Source: an uncultured Lachnoclostridium sp. (GTDB lineage Bacteria; Bacillota; Clostridia; Lachnospirales; Lachnospiraceae). From it: a stretch of 50,129 nucleotides of DNA. Of this stretch, positions 16,821 to 25,184 are shown piece after piece; position 1 is the stretch's first letter, and the number at the start of each line of letters is the position of its first letter. The notes below the pieces were generated by a model. It was not told the origin of the DNA. It saw nothing but the letters and a program-made list of their open reading frames with translations, and did no database searches. Location of the stretch: contig CANOID010000007.1 of NCBI GenBank assembly GCA_947565985.1, positions 1 to 50,129 on the forward strand. Reading direction: 5' to 3'. Both the position numbers and the translations under genes were made by a program.

Positions 16821-17234
16821 TTATAACTTGACCACCTTGACTTCCCCAGCTTTACCAGGGTCTAGCTCAATACTAAGCACAAGTTTTCCACCAAGATTAG
16901 TTTTCATACTGCCTGCACTAGTACCATTAATATAGACTTCATACTCTTTCTCAGGTTCTAGTTCAAGAGTTACAGAAACATCTTCCAGTCCTTCTACAAA
17001 AAACTTAATCTCTGTGTCATCTGCTTTCATATGTGAGACAACTGTCCCCGGTACGGATTCATATACAAACAGACCATTTTTTTCAAGTTTTGTAATTTCT
17101 TTAAAAGTTTTGACTTTGTATAAATCCCCTTCAAATTCAAAGTCAGACAGTTTCTTTTTAGCATCAAGCTCAAAATTGCCAAAACTAAGTGTCCCATCAG
17201 CCTCTTTACGGATTAATTCCTCTATTACAGCCAT
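16821..17234 (-). CDS. Small beta-rich protein of unknown function upstream of radA
   Basis: A 137-residue soluble, acidic protein starting MAVIEELIRKEADGTLSFGN. The pattern of short hydrophobic strands (LYKVKTFKEITKLEKNGLFVYES, EYEVYINGTSAGSM, KLVLSIELD) suggests an all-beta fold. I recall that proteins like this in Lachnospiraceae are sometimes auto-labelled endosialidase, but no catalytic motif or secretion signal supports that. It has a strong GAGGAGG site and ends one base before radA. AT-rich sequence upstream has several TATAAT-like words but no single clear promoter. Confidence 0.82.
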   Translation of the reverse strand: MAVIEELIRKEADGTLSFGNFELDAKKKLSDFEFEGDLYKVKTFKEITKLEKNGLFVYESVPGTVVSHMKADDTEIKFFVEGLEDVSVTLELEPEKEYEVYINGTSAGSMKTNLGGKLVLSIELDPGKAGEVKVVKL

Positions 17235-17367
17235 TGTTTTTCCTCCTCGTATATTATATAAGTGGTTTTTGTGTATTATATATATTTTTATACAATATAT
17301 GATAACATATTTTGTGTATTTTTTCTACTATTTCCCAATGAAAATTATAATCTTTTATGAATCTTTT

Positions 17368-17529
17368 GTTACTATTCACAATCAGTTAAGTTCGAGGATT
17401 TTTGACCGCTTTTTGTCAAAAATACGAGTTTAACAGTGCCAATTTGTGTGTTTTTTACACAAATTGTGTGCATCTCAGCGCTGAAAGCGCTACTTGTTAC
17501 TATAAAACGGTAAAGCCGTGAATAGTAAC
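17368..17529. mobile_element. MITE-like element with 12-bp terminal inverted repeats and 8-bp flanking direct repeats
   Basis: The ends are GTTACTATTCAC (17368-17379) and GTGAATAGTAAC (17518-17529), exact reverse complements. AATCTTTT flanks both ends directly (17360-17367 and 17530-17537), like an 8-bp target duplication. The 162 bp contain no gene but four inverted repeats: 17385-17434 (imperfect, core ATTTTTGAC/GTCAAAAAT), 17441-17465, 17477-17491 and 17494-17531. The right copy abuts the clpC stop codon. The rest of the 17235-17535 gap is plain AT-rich sequence. A structured RNA is an alternative reading. Confidence 0.6.
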
Positions 17530-17535
17530 AATCTT

Positions 17536-19983
17536 TTATAAAATAGTAAACTTTAATTTGCTTTCTCCATCATAATCTACAATTATTTTATCACCATATT
17601 TTATTTCACCTGAAAGAAGCCTGTCAGCCATATCATCTTCTATCTGTGTCTGAATTGCACGCCTTACTGGTCTTGCACCATATGTTTTATCAAACCCGCT
17701 TTTAGCTAAATGCTCTATTGCAGCATCTTTTACCTCAAGTTCCAGACCCATTTGTTCTTTAATCCTTTTGGCAAACTCATTAAGAAGTATTGTTACTATT
17801 TCCTTTATATCGTCTTTATTAAGCACTCTAAATACAAGCACTTCATCAATTCTATTTATAAACTCAGGTTTAAATATACGTTTTACTTCTTCCATTACAC
17901 TTGATTTCATTTTTTTATAGTCTGCTTCATCGTCATTATCTACACCAAAGCCTAAATGTTTAGGTGAAACTATTTGTTGTGCTCCTGCATTTGATGTCAT
18001 TATAATAATTGTATTTTTAAAGCTGACTTTTCTTCCATGTGCATCAGTTACATGACCATCTTCAAGTATCTGTAAAAGTATATTAAAAACATCTGAATGT
18101 GCTTTCTCTATCTCATCAAATAGGATTACCGAATATGGACGTCTCCTCACTTTTTCACTGAGCTGTCCGCCATCTTCATATCCTACATATCCAGGAGGCG
18201 AACCAATCATTTTAGATACACTGTGTTTCTCCATATATTCAGACATATCAACTCTGATTATTTCGTTATCTTCGCCAAAGACGGCTTCTGCCAGTGCCTT
18301 AGAAAGCTCTGTCTTGCCGACACCAGTAGGTCCCAAGAATAAAAATGAACCCGTAGGACGATTGGGGTCTTTTAGCCCTGCCCTTCCACGCCTTACAGCC
18401 TTAGATACTGCTTTTACAGCTTCTTCTTGTCCGACAACACGTTTGTGGAGTATTTCTTCAAGTTTCCTTAAGCGTTCGGTTTCTTCTTCTTTAAGTTTTT
18501 GTACTGGTATCTTTGTCCATCCAGCGATTACATCTGCCACATCATCACTTGTAACTTTGACAGAAGTATTCTGACGTTTTTCTTCCATTGTACTGCGTAT
18601 TTCTTTAATACGAGAGGCATTTTTTTCTTGTTTGCGTTTTATTTCCCCTGCAAGGGCATAATTTTCACTTCTTATAGCATCTTCTTTTTCTCTATCAAGC
18701 AAAACTTGACTCTCTTCAAGCTTTTTAAGTTCTGGGGAAGGGATATATCTTTTAAGCCCTGCTCTCGCCGCTGCCTCGTCTATAGTGTCAATAGCCTTGT
18801 CTGGAAGAAATCTGTCATTTACATAACGTTCAGACATTTTTACTGCATGTATTATAGCATTATCTGTTATCTCTACCTTATGATGTGCTTCATAGCGTTC
18901 ACGCAAACCTTTTAATATAGCTATTGTCTCATTTATATCAGGTTCATGTACGTCCACCGGCTGGAAACGCCTTTCAAGTGCAGCATCTTTTTCAATATAT
19001 TTACGGTACTCATCTCTAGTTGTTGCACCTATAAGTTGTAATTCTCCACGTGCAAGCGAAGGCTTTAATATATTGGCAGCATCAAGTGCTCCCTCAGCAC
19101 CACCTGCACCAATAATTGTGTGTATTTCATCTATAAACAAAAGTACATTTCCTGACTGTGTAACTTCTTTTATTGCACGTTTTATACGTTCCTCAAACTC
19201 ACCACGGTATTTTGAACCTGCAACCATTCCTGACAAATCCAGTGTAAGCACTCTTTTGTTTTGTATAATTTCTGGTATATTGCCAGCTGCGATATCTTGT
19301 GCAAGACCTTCTACTACTGCGGTTTTGCCAACTCCCGGCTCGCCCACAAGACAAGGACTGTTCTTAGTGCGTCTACTAAGTATCTCTACAAGACGCTGTA
19401 TCTCTGTATCTCTTCCTATTACGGGGTCAAGTTTGCCCTGTCTTGCATATTCTGTCAAGTCTCTGCTGTACTGGTCAAGTACTGGTGTTAAAGACTTGCC
19501 ATTCCTTTTGTTGCGCTGCATCATATATTCATTTTTAGCACTTGTAGCATCTTGTCCTGTAGCAGTCAGTGCATCAATGTAAATCTTTTGTATATTTATA
19601 CCCTTTGTGCTTAAAAGACGTAACGCCATGCCATCATTTTCCTTTAACACAGCAATAAGAATGTGTTCTGAACCTGCTGAAGATGAACCAAGTCTTTCTG
19701 CTTCACCAATGCTTCTTTCTATAACATTTCTTGCCCTTGGTGTAAATTCTGCTTGACCATCTGTTTTAACCGCCTTGCCACCTGACATAAAATCTTCCAT
19801 AAGTGGTTTAATAAGGTCAGTATTAACTCCGTTTTCCTGAAGTATATCTGCTGCAACACCTTTTGATTTCAATAATCCTAATAAAATATGCTCTGTTCCA
19901 ACGTAGTTATGCCCTAATGACTTTGCTGACTTTTTTGCATAATCTAAAGCCTTTTCTGCACTTTTTGTGAAACGTCCCTGCAT
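17536..19983 (-). CDS. clpC: Clp protease ATPase subunit ClpC
   Basis: An 815-residue Hsp100 unfoldase that feeds proteins to ClpP. It has the double Clp N-terminal repeat (about 1-145), AAA domain 1 with Walker A GEPGVGKT and Walker B LLFIDEIHT, a middle region with a UVR-like helix (KEDAIRSENYALAGEIKRKQEK), AAA domain 2 with GPTGVGKTELSKALAE and LFDEIEKAH, and a C-terminal domain with the Clp signature. The RBS GGAGG is clear. Unlike the Bacillus layout there is no ctsR or mcsAB beside it; it is the last gene of an operon with wall-related proteins and hslO. No conventional terminator follows; the MITE-like element does. Confidence 0.97.
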   Translation of the reverse strand: MQGRFTKSAEKALDYAKKSAKSLGHNYVGTEHILLGLLKSKGVAADILQENGVNTDLIKPLMEDFMSGGKAVKTDGQAEFTPRARNVIERSIGEAERLGSSSAGSEHILIAVLKENDGMALRLLSTKGINIQKIYIDALTATGQDATSAKNEYMMQRNKRNGKSLTPVLDQYSRDLTEYARQGKLDPVIGRDTEIQRLVEILSRRTKNSPCLVGEPGVGKTAVVEGLAQDIAAGNIPEIIQNKRVLTLDLSGMVAGSKYRGEFEERIKRAIKEVTQSGNVLLFIDEIHTIIGAGGAEGALDAANILKPSLARGELQLIGATTRDEYRKYIEKDAALERRFQPVDVHEPDINETIAILKGLRERYEAHHKVEITDNAIIHAVKMSERYVNDRFLPDKAIDTIDEAAARAGLKRYIPSPELKKLEESQVLLDREKEDAIRSENYALAGEIKRKQEKNASRIKEIRSTMEEKRQNTSVKVTSDDVADVIAGWTKIPVQKLKEEETERLRKLEEILHKRVVGQEEAVKAVSKAVRRGRAGLKDPNRPTGSFLFLGPTGVGKTELSKALAEAVFGEDNEIIRVDMSEYMEKHSVSKMIGSPPGYVGYEDGGQLSEKVRRRPYSVILFDEIEKAHSDVFNILLQILEDGHVTDAHGRKVSFKNTIIIMTSNAGAQQIVSPKHLGFGVDNDDEADYKKMKSSVMEEVKRIFKPEFINRIDEVLVFRVLNKDDIKEIVTILLNEFAKRIKEQMGLELEVKDAAIEHLAKSGFDKTYGARPVRRAIQTQIEDDMADRLLSGEIKYGDKIIVDYDGESKLKFTIL

Positions 19984-20012
19984 GCGTTCTGTCCTCCGTT
20001 CTATTTTTCTGT

Positions 20013-21134
20013 CTATTTTAAAATTTCTGTTAAGTCATCTTTATTTATTCCCTTAAAATGCATATAAACAGATATAATTATTATTACAAGCAATAAACAT
20101 ATTATTATGGTAATTGCAAGTATGTATTTAAGTTTTTGAACTTCAGTGTCATTATCTATATCATTTTGAACTACAGAGTTATCACTGTTTCCTCTATACC
20201 ATGCCTGTACTTTTATATATGGCATAAGCGTAAGTTCTTCTCTATCATACAGATAAAACTCTGGCTTAGAATTTCCTTTTTTACAATATATAAGAACAAA
20301 TTTATGTTCTGTAGCATTTTCCCTAGCATACGCTGTAATAAGTTGTCCGCCTATCTTTAAGGCTGTTTCACCAAATCCATCTGGTATAGATTTATTGTCT
20401 GGAAGCTCTGTAACAGTATATTTTTCCTTTATGTTCAAAACGATTTCTCCGCTTTTAACAGACGTTTTGATATTGCCAAAACTATTACTAGATACAGATG
20501 GTTTCTTTGTTTCTTCTGGTTTTGGTGTGATTTCTGGTGTTTCTGTTTGTACAGGTTCTTGTGTCTGTACAGGTTCTTGTGTTATCTTTGGTTCTGGTTC
20601 TTGTGTCTGTATAGGTGTGAGTGTTTCTTCTGGCTGTGATGTCTGTATTTTTGTTTTCTTTTTTACAACAATATTTACTGGTATATACGAAACCGACATC
20701 TCTTCCTGACTGTCACTATAGCTGCACACAGAATATGGACGCTTAAGCCTAATAGATGTACTTCCTGCTGCTCTTGCAGTAAATTTTACCACATATTTTA
20801 TCTTGTAGGTTCCTGCTTCTTTGTCTGTGTCAGATATAAGGAATTCATCATCGTTGCCACTAGCTACAGTACCTCCTGTAATATATTTGAGTACACTGTT
20901 ATCATAGCTAAAATACCCTTTAAAACTGCCGATTTCATCAGAAGAATCAACTGTTATAATAACATAAACATCATCACCTTTTACAACACTGTTGTTTTTG
21001 GCTGTTACTGAAACAGATGCACTTGCTGCTTCTGCTCTCTGGCTGTATGCCAGACACAATGGCAAAAGCAACACCAATATAGATATATTAACAACAGTAT
21101 GTATACATTTCTTTATAAAATATATATCTGACAT
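20013..21134 (-). CDS. Cohesin-like surface protein with C-terminal membrane anchor
   Basis: A 373-residue protein. It begins with a signal peptide (basic start, then VVNISILVLLLPLCLAYSQRAEA), followed by a cohesin-type beta domain (about 38-155; VVKGDDVYVIITVDSSDEIGSF is the usual first strand pair), a Thr/Pro/Glu/Gln linker with TQEP repeats (about 165-215), a second globular region, one TM segment (about 338-360) and a short cytoplasmic tail. It starts 2 bp after the glucosaminidase gene. By family, cohesin folds bind proteins or sugars; no dockerin is present in the window, so cellulosome function is not implied. A wall-surface or adaptor role is inferred. Confidence 0.82.
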   Translation of the reverse strand: MSDIYFIKKCIHTVVNISILVLLLPLCLAYSQRAEAASASVSVTAKNNSVVKGDDVYVIITVDSSDEIGSFKGYFSYDNSVLKYITGGTVASGNDDEFLISDTDKEAGTYKIKYVVKFTARAAGSTSIRLKRPYSVCSYSDSQEEMSVSYIPVNIVVKKKTKIQTSQPEETLTPIQTQEPEPKITQEPVQTQEPVQTETPEITPKPEETKKPSVSSNSFGNIKTSVKSGEIVLNIKEKYTVTELPDNKSIPDGFGETALKIGGQLITAYARENATEHKFVLIYCKKGNSKPEFYLYDREELTLMPYIKVQAWYRGNSDNSVVQNDIDNDTEVQKLKYILAITIIICLLLVIIIISVYMHFKGINKDDLTEILK

Positions 21135-21136
21135 TA

Positions 21137-23386
21137 TTATCCTCTGGTTACTTCTATTGTATATTTTCTGACATTCCCACTCTCAGAAGTAACTTTAACT
21201 GTAAATGTATTTACACCATCAGAAAGGTCTTTATTGCCTGTTCCGGACAGTGTTGCATACTCGCTGACTTTTGTTGCACATATTTTTATACTGTCAACAC
21301 TTTTATCTACTTTAAGCTTGTATTTTTTGCTTCCATCATCCCCAAGCACAAATTTTGAAGTAAATGTATAATTATTAACATATAGTGTCTTTAAATAATT
21401 GTTAGGATTTTTACCTCCTGATGGAACTTCACATGGTTCATCTGGCATATTTGTATAAACAGGTATAGAAAATATAATAGGCATATCTTGGTCAATCACA
21501 CCATATGCCGAAACAGTCTTAGTTGCTTCGCTGTTTGGTGCTTCGATATTGGTCATATACTGGTGGTCATACCTGTTTTTTGATGTTACATTAAATTTCT
21601 CAAGATAAAGTGTGTTCTGTCCAGCATTTATATAATTTTTACCTATGTATTCAGCTCCTCCAGTTATTGACTTATATCGGTCATTCCAAGGACGATTATA
21701 AGTGTTGCCAGTGCTTGCCCATTTAAGACCATTTGCAATTGCTCCACCTGCTACAGTACTTCCATATGCCCCAATATTGTAAAAATTGTAAATTCCTTCA
21801 TAACCTGACACAGTGCCTGATACAGATGTACTCATAAGCGTAGGGCTTATAACAACTTCCTGTTTTACACGTGAAGCAAGATGATATGGGCTTACACCTG
21901 AGGACTCTGCCGCTTTCATAAATGCTTCTGAATACTTTATTTCAGCTTTGCTTCCTGATGAACTAGTATAAGAAAATGTCTTATCATGCATAGGAGTGTT
22001 ATTTAAAATCTTCTCCACACCATCTTGAGTTTGTGATTCACTTTGATATTCAAGGCTTTCAAATTGAAAAATTCCTCTTTCATCTAAAAAATTCCTTGGG
22101 TCCATATAATATTTTACAGCTTTTTCAGAAGCAGCAACCCATGTGCTGCCATCATAAGGTATGTATTTATCTGTCTTCCAGTCATATGCCCCTTCCTCTG
22201 TGGATTTCCAGTCATATGACTTATTAACACTTAGTAGATTAACGCCTACTACCGATTCATTTTTTATAACAGTATCCCATTTAAGACCTGTATCAAATAC
22301 CTTAAACTCCCAGAGTGGATATTTCTCGTGCAACGACATAAGAGGTTTAATATAGCTGTCTGGAAAGCCTTCATCCTCAAGCTTCTTTTTAAACTCATCA
22401 TTTGTTAATGGTGCTTGTGTCTCCGCTGGTATTGGTGATGGAGATACAGATGGTGATGATGAAGGGGAGTTTTCCGGTGTCTGTGTTGTGTCTGGTTGTG
22501 GAGTTTTTTCTGCTGGTATTGGTGATTGTGTTATATCTGGCTGTGGTGTTTCTGTATCGTTAATATCTGTCTCTGTATCAACTATCTGGAATCTAGCAGA
22601 AGATGCTGGCAGATAACCATATACTGTTTTTTCCTTGGCACGTACTTTAATATAAAAATATCTATTATCAGAAACTGTCTTTTCACGTATTATAGTAAAT
22701 TGTTTTTTAATACCTACACGTACCTTGCTGCCTGCATTTTTGACAACTGTAGTCTTGCCTGCATTTTTATAAAGTGGTGTCTTAGAAGTTCCTTCCCATA
22801 TTCCAGGTATGCCTTTTCCATACGAAACTTTAAGACTTTCGGCTTTTACATATCCTTTATATGTCTCATCTTCATATACACATGATATATAGTACCACTT
22901 CTGTGTATCTTCTGTAGTTTCATCTTGTAAAGTCACTTTAGAGCCAGCCGTCAGTATTATATCATCTTTGCCAGCTTTTACATAAGTTCCATTTTCTGAA
23001 GCCTTGTTCATAAGTTTTAATTCACTATCAATAACCGAGGCAGCAACCGATGTACACACACTTCCACCCTGTACTTTAATATAAGACCCCATTACATAGC
23101 CCTTATGGTTTTTGCCATTAAGTTTGAAACTTATGTGATACCATTTTCCTGCTTTTGCTGTAATAGACACTTTCTGTCCATTTGTCAAAGTAACACCTGT
23201 TCCACCTGATTGTAATAACTCATATGATGTTCCAGGTCCTGTCCTGACATTCAGATAGCCGCTTACATTAACAACGCCTACTGCCTCTGCATGTACTTTG
23301 TTTCCATCATTAAAGTGTACTCCAAAAACTAAAATTAAAACTGCCGTAACGCATAAATATACTAATCTTCTGTATCTTTTCAGCAT
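21137..23386 (-). CDS. Secreted SH3-domain N-acetylglucosaminidase (cell-wall hydrolase)
   Basis: A 749-residue exported protein. A signal peptide ends near HAEA; three bacterial SH3 domains follow (VSGYLNVRTGPGTSYELLQSG begins the first), then a Pro/Ser/Thr linker (about 280-330), a mannosyl-glycoprotein endo-beta-N-acetylglucosaminidase-type (LytG/GH73-related) catalytic domain (about 340-610, with ASRVKQEV and YNFYNIGAYGS), and a cadherin-like beta-sandwich domain at the C-terminus (about 655-749). It should cleave peptidoglycan glycan strands outside the cell. The ATG at 23386 is chosen because the ATG 15 bp earlier is part of the GAGGAG site. It is cotranscribed with hslO and the cohesin-like gene. 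Confidence 0.9.
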   Translation of the reverse strand: MLKRYRRLVYLCVTAVLILVFGVHFNDGNKVHAEAVGVVNVSGYLNVRTGPGTSYELLQSGGTGVTLTNGQKVSITAKAGKWYHISFKLNGKNHKGYVMGSYIKVQGGSVCTSVAASVIDSELKLMNKASENGTYVKAGKDDIILTAGSKVTLQDETTEDTQKWYYISCVYEDETYKGYVKAESLKVSYGKGIPGIWEGTSKTPLYKNAGKTTVVKNAGSKVRVGIKKQFTIIREKTVSDNRYFYIKVRAKEKTVYGYLPASSARFQIVDTETDINDTETPQPDITQSPIPAEKTPQPDTTQTPENSPSSSPSVSPSPIPAETQAPLTNDEFKKKLEDEGFPDSYIKPLMSLHEKYPLWEFKVFDTGLKWDTVIKNESVVGVNLLSVNKSYDWKSTEEGAYDWKTDKYIPYDGSTWVAASEKAVKYYMDPRNFLDERGIFQFESLEYQSESQTQDGVEKILNNTPMHDKTFSYTSSSGSKAEIKYSEAFMKAAESSGVSPYHLASRVKQEVVISPTLMSTSVSGTVSGYEGIYNFYNIGAYGSTVAGGAIANGLKWASTGNTYNRPWNDRYKSITGGAEYIGKNYINAGQNTLYLEKFNVTSKNRYDHQYMTNIEAPNSEATKTVSAYGVIDQDMPIIFSIPVYTNMPDEPCEVPSGGKNPNNYLKTLYVNNYTFTSKFVLGDDGSKKYKLKVDKSVDSIKICATKVSEYATLSGTGNKDLSDGVNTFTVKVTSESGNVRKYTIEVTRG

Positions 23387-23397
23387 TTCACCACTCC

Positions 23398-24270
23398 TCA
23401 TCCGATTAAATTTTTCAGTTCCTCCGTGTCAAAAATGTAGTGTGAATTGCAGAAATGGCAGTTAACTTCTACAGGAGTGCCATCGTCTATCATCTCCTGT
23501 ATGTCACTGCATCCTAAACTGGCAATCGCCCTTGATATCCTTTCTTTTGAACAGTTACAGTGATATTTTGCTGGTATTTTTTCTAATATTTCTAAGTCAG
23601 TATCTTTTAGAATATACTCCAAAATATCCTCTGGTTTCATACCATCTTCAAGCAAATCTGTTATAGAATGTATGCTGTTTATTGATTTTTCAACCTTATC
23701 TATAACCTCATCTTCTGCATCTGGCATAACTTGTATTATAAAACCTCCTGCCTGTTTAACAAAATTATTTTTATCCATCAAGACACCAAGTCCAACCGAC
23801 GAAGGTACTTGTTCAGATGTAACATAATAATATGTCAAATCCTCGGCAATTTCTCCAGAAACAAGCTGTATCTGCCCATTATACGGCTCTTTCATGCCAA
23901 TATCCTTAATTACATTTAAAAATCCTGACCCCACTGCACCAGCTACATCAAGCTTTCCTGATGCATTAGGCGGCAATATTATATCAGCATGGTTTACATA
24001 TCCCTTTACATTCGCATAAGAATCTGCTGTAACTGTTATACCTCCTATAGGTCCTTTACATTCTATCTGAAGTGTAAGTATATCTCGCTCTCCTTTCATC
24101 ATGCTGCCCATCATACTGCCTGCTGTAAGAAGTCTTCCTAAAGCAGCCGTTGCCACTGGACTTGTGTTATGTATCTGTCTTGCTTTTTCAACAATATTTC
24201 TGCTTGTTATGGCAAATGCACGTAGTTGATGCCCTGCCGCAGATGCTCTTATAATATAATCGCTGTCCAT
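23398..24270 (-). CDS. hslO: Redox-regulated chaperone Hsp33
   Basis: A 290-residue cytoplasmic holdase that protects proteins during oxidative stress. The N-terminal domain (AAGHQLRAFAITSRNIVEKARQ) and the C-terminal zinc-binding redox switch are complete: Cys238 and Cys240 (CxC) and Cys271 and Cys274 (CxxC). Oxidation of these cysteines releases zinc and activates the chaperone. It lies 21 bp after the methyltransferase gene and 11 bp before the wall-hydrolase start. Confidence 0.96.
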   Translation of the reverse strand: MDSDYIIRASAAGHQLRAFAITSRNIVEKARQIHNTSPVATAALGRLLTAGSMMGSMMKGERDILTLQIECKGPIGGITVTADSYANVKGYVNHADIILPPNASGKLDVAGAVGSGFLNVIKDIGMKEPYNGQIQLVSGEIAEDLTYYYVTSEQVPSSVGLGVLMDKNNFVKQAGGFIIQVMPDAEDEVIDKVEKSINSIHSITDLLEDGMKPEDILEYILKDTDLEILEKIPAKYHCNCSKERISRAIASLGCSDIQEMIDDGTPVEVNCHFCNSHYIFDTEELKNLIG

Positions 24271-24291
24271 TTTTAGCCGCCCTCCATTTTT

Positions 24292-25059
24292 TCATTCTAT
24301 TTTTTTCATAATATAATAAATTCTTTCGCTGTCCGTCAAAGGTGCATCCTTTGTAAATGCATTGTATATTGCAACTGTTTCAAGTCCTGCTCTTGCTGCA
24401 AGTTCCTTCACTTTCTCTATTGGGTAAGCTCTCTGACTGTGGCATTCATCAAATCGTTCAAACAAGTCTAATTCCCTGCTTGCAAGGTTATAAATAGTGA
24501 TAAAATATTCATTAATGTCTGTGGTCTCGTAAAATTCATTTTCCCATATAAGAGTTGCATTTTCCCTGTTATCTACAATAGTCTGATTGCCAAGCACATT
24601 TTTATAAAAGTGTACTGTCTTCATATCAAATATAAAAATGCCATTGTTATCAAGAAATGTGTGTATTCTGCTAAATACTTGGTGCAGGCTTTTCTCATCA
24701 AGCATATAGTTCATGCCATCACATATACATACCATAGCGGCAGCAGTACCATATAAATCAAGTTCTCTTATATCCTGTTGGAGTAAAAGCACGTCTTTAG
24801 AACACTTGTTACGTGCTACTGCAAGCATTTCAGATGAGATATCAATGCCTGTCATATTATAGCCATCAGATGCAAGCATTGCAGTTATTGTGCCTGTGCC
24901 ACAGGCAAGATCAACTATTATGCCATTGTTTATATTATAGTCTGTAAGAAGGTCCTGTAAATAACTATGCCAGATGTCATATGGAATATTGTCCATAAAG
25001 CTGTCATACACATATGCAAAACCAGAATATATATTAAAATTTTCTTTATAATTGTCCAT
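24292..25059 (-). CDS. SAM-dependent methyltransferase (class I)
   Basis: A 255-residue soluble enzyme with the class I SAM-binding motif IIVDLACGTGTITAMLA (about 40-56), the acidic motif II region (GYNMTGIDISSEMLAVAR) and MVCICDGMNYM as motif IV. Its substrate is not evident; the Methyltransf_25 type is usual for small-molecule or unknown targets. I chose the ATG at 25059, which follows TATAGGA and lies 36 bp after the -10 of the promoter; a longer reading would start inside the promoter region. It is the first gene of the operon running to clpC. Confidence 0.88.
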   Translation of the reverse strand: MDNYKENFNIYSGFAYVYDSFMDNIPYDIWHSYLQDLLTDYNINNGIIVDLACGTGTITAMLASDGYNMTGIDISSEMLAVARNKCSKDVLLLQQDIRELDLYGTAAAMVCICDGMNYMLDEKSLHQVFSRIHTFLDNNGIFIFDMKTVHFYKNVLGNQTIVDNRENATLIWENEFYETTDINEYFITIYNLASRELDLFERFDECHSQRAYPIEKVKELAARAGLETVAIYNAFTKDAPLTDSERIYYIMKKIE

Positions 25060-25094
25060 ATTAATTATTCCTATATCTGTATCGGATACCCATA

Positions 25095-25123
25095 AGTATA
25101 GCAAAAGCAAACAAAGCTGTCTA
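25095..25123 (-). promoter_or_regulatory. Sigma-A promoter of the methyltransferase-hslO-clpC operon
   Basis: TAGACA (25118-25123), a 17-bp spacer and TATACT (25095-25100) on the minus strand, 36 bp before the first gene. This appears to be the only clear promoter for five genes including clpC. No CtsR heptad or CIRCE repeat is visible. Confidence 0.75.
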
Positions 25124-25144
25124 CTAATTTATTTTGTCCAGAAT

Positions 25145-25173
25145 TATAAAAAGCCCTGCAATATTGCAGAGCT
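25145..25173 (-). terminator. Terminator at the end of the mutS-mutL-miaA operon
   Basis: AGCtCTGCA and TGCAGgGCT pair around AATATT (25152-25173), followed on the minus strand by TTTTTAT. It lies 12 bp after the zinc-ribbon gene. Confidence 0.85.
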
Positions 25174-25184
25174 GTATTAAGACT

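Noticed and set aside
16821-17234. Calling the 137-residue protein an endosialidase
   Set aside because: It is far too small, lacks a secretion signal and shows no sialidase motif.
19073-19582. A 169-codon plus-strand frame opposite clpC
   Set aside because: Antisense shadow of a well-supported gene; no ribosome site and composition typical of a reversed coding strand.
20013-21134. Cellulosome scaffold
   Set aside because: Only one cohesin-like domain, no dockerin, no carbohydrate-binding module and no cellulase genes nearby.
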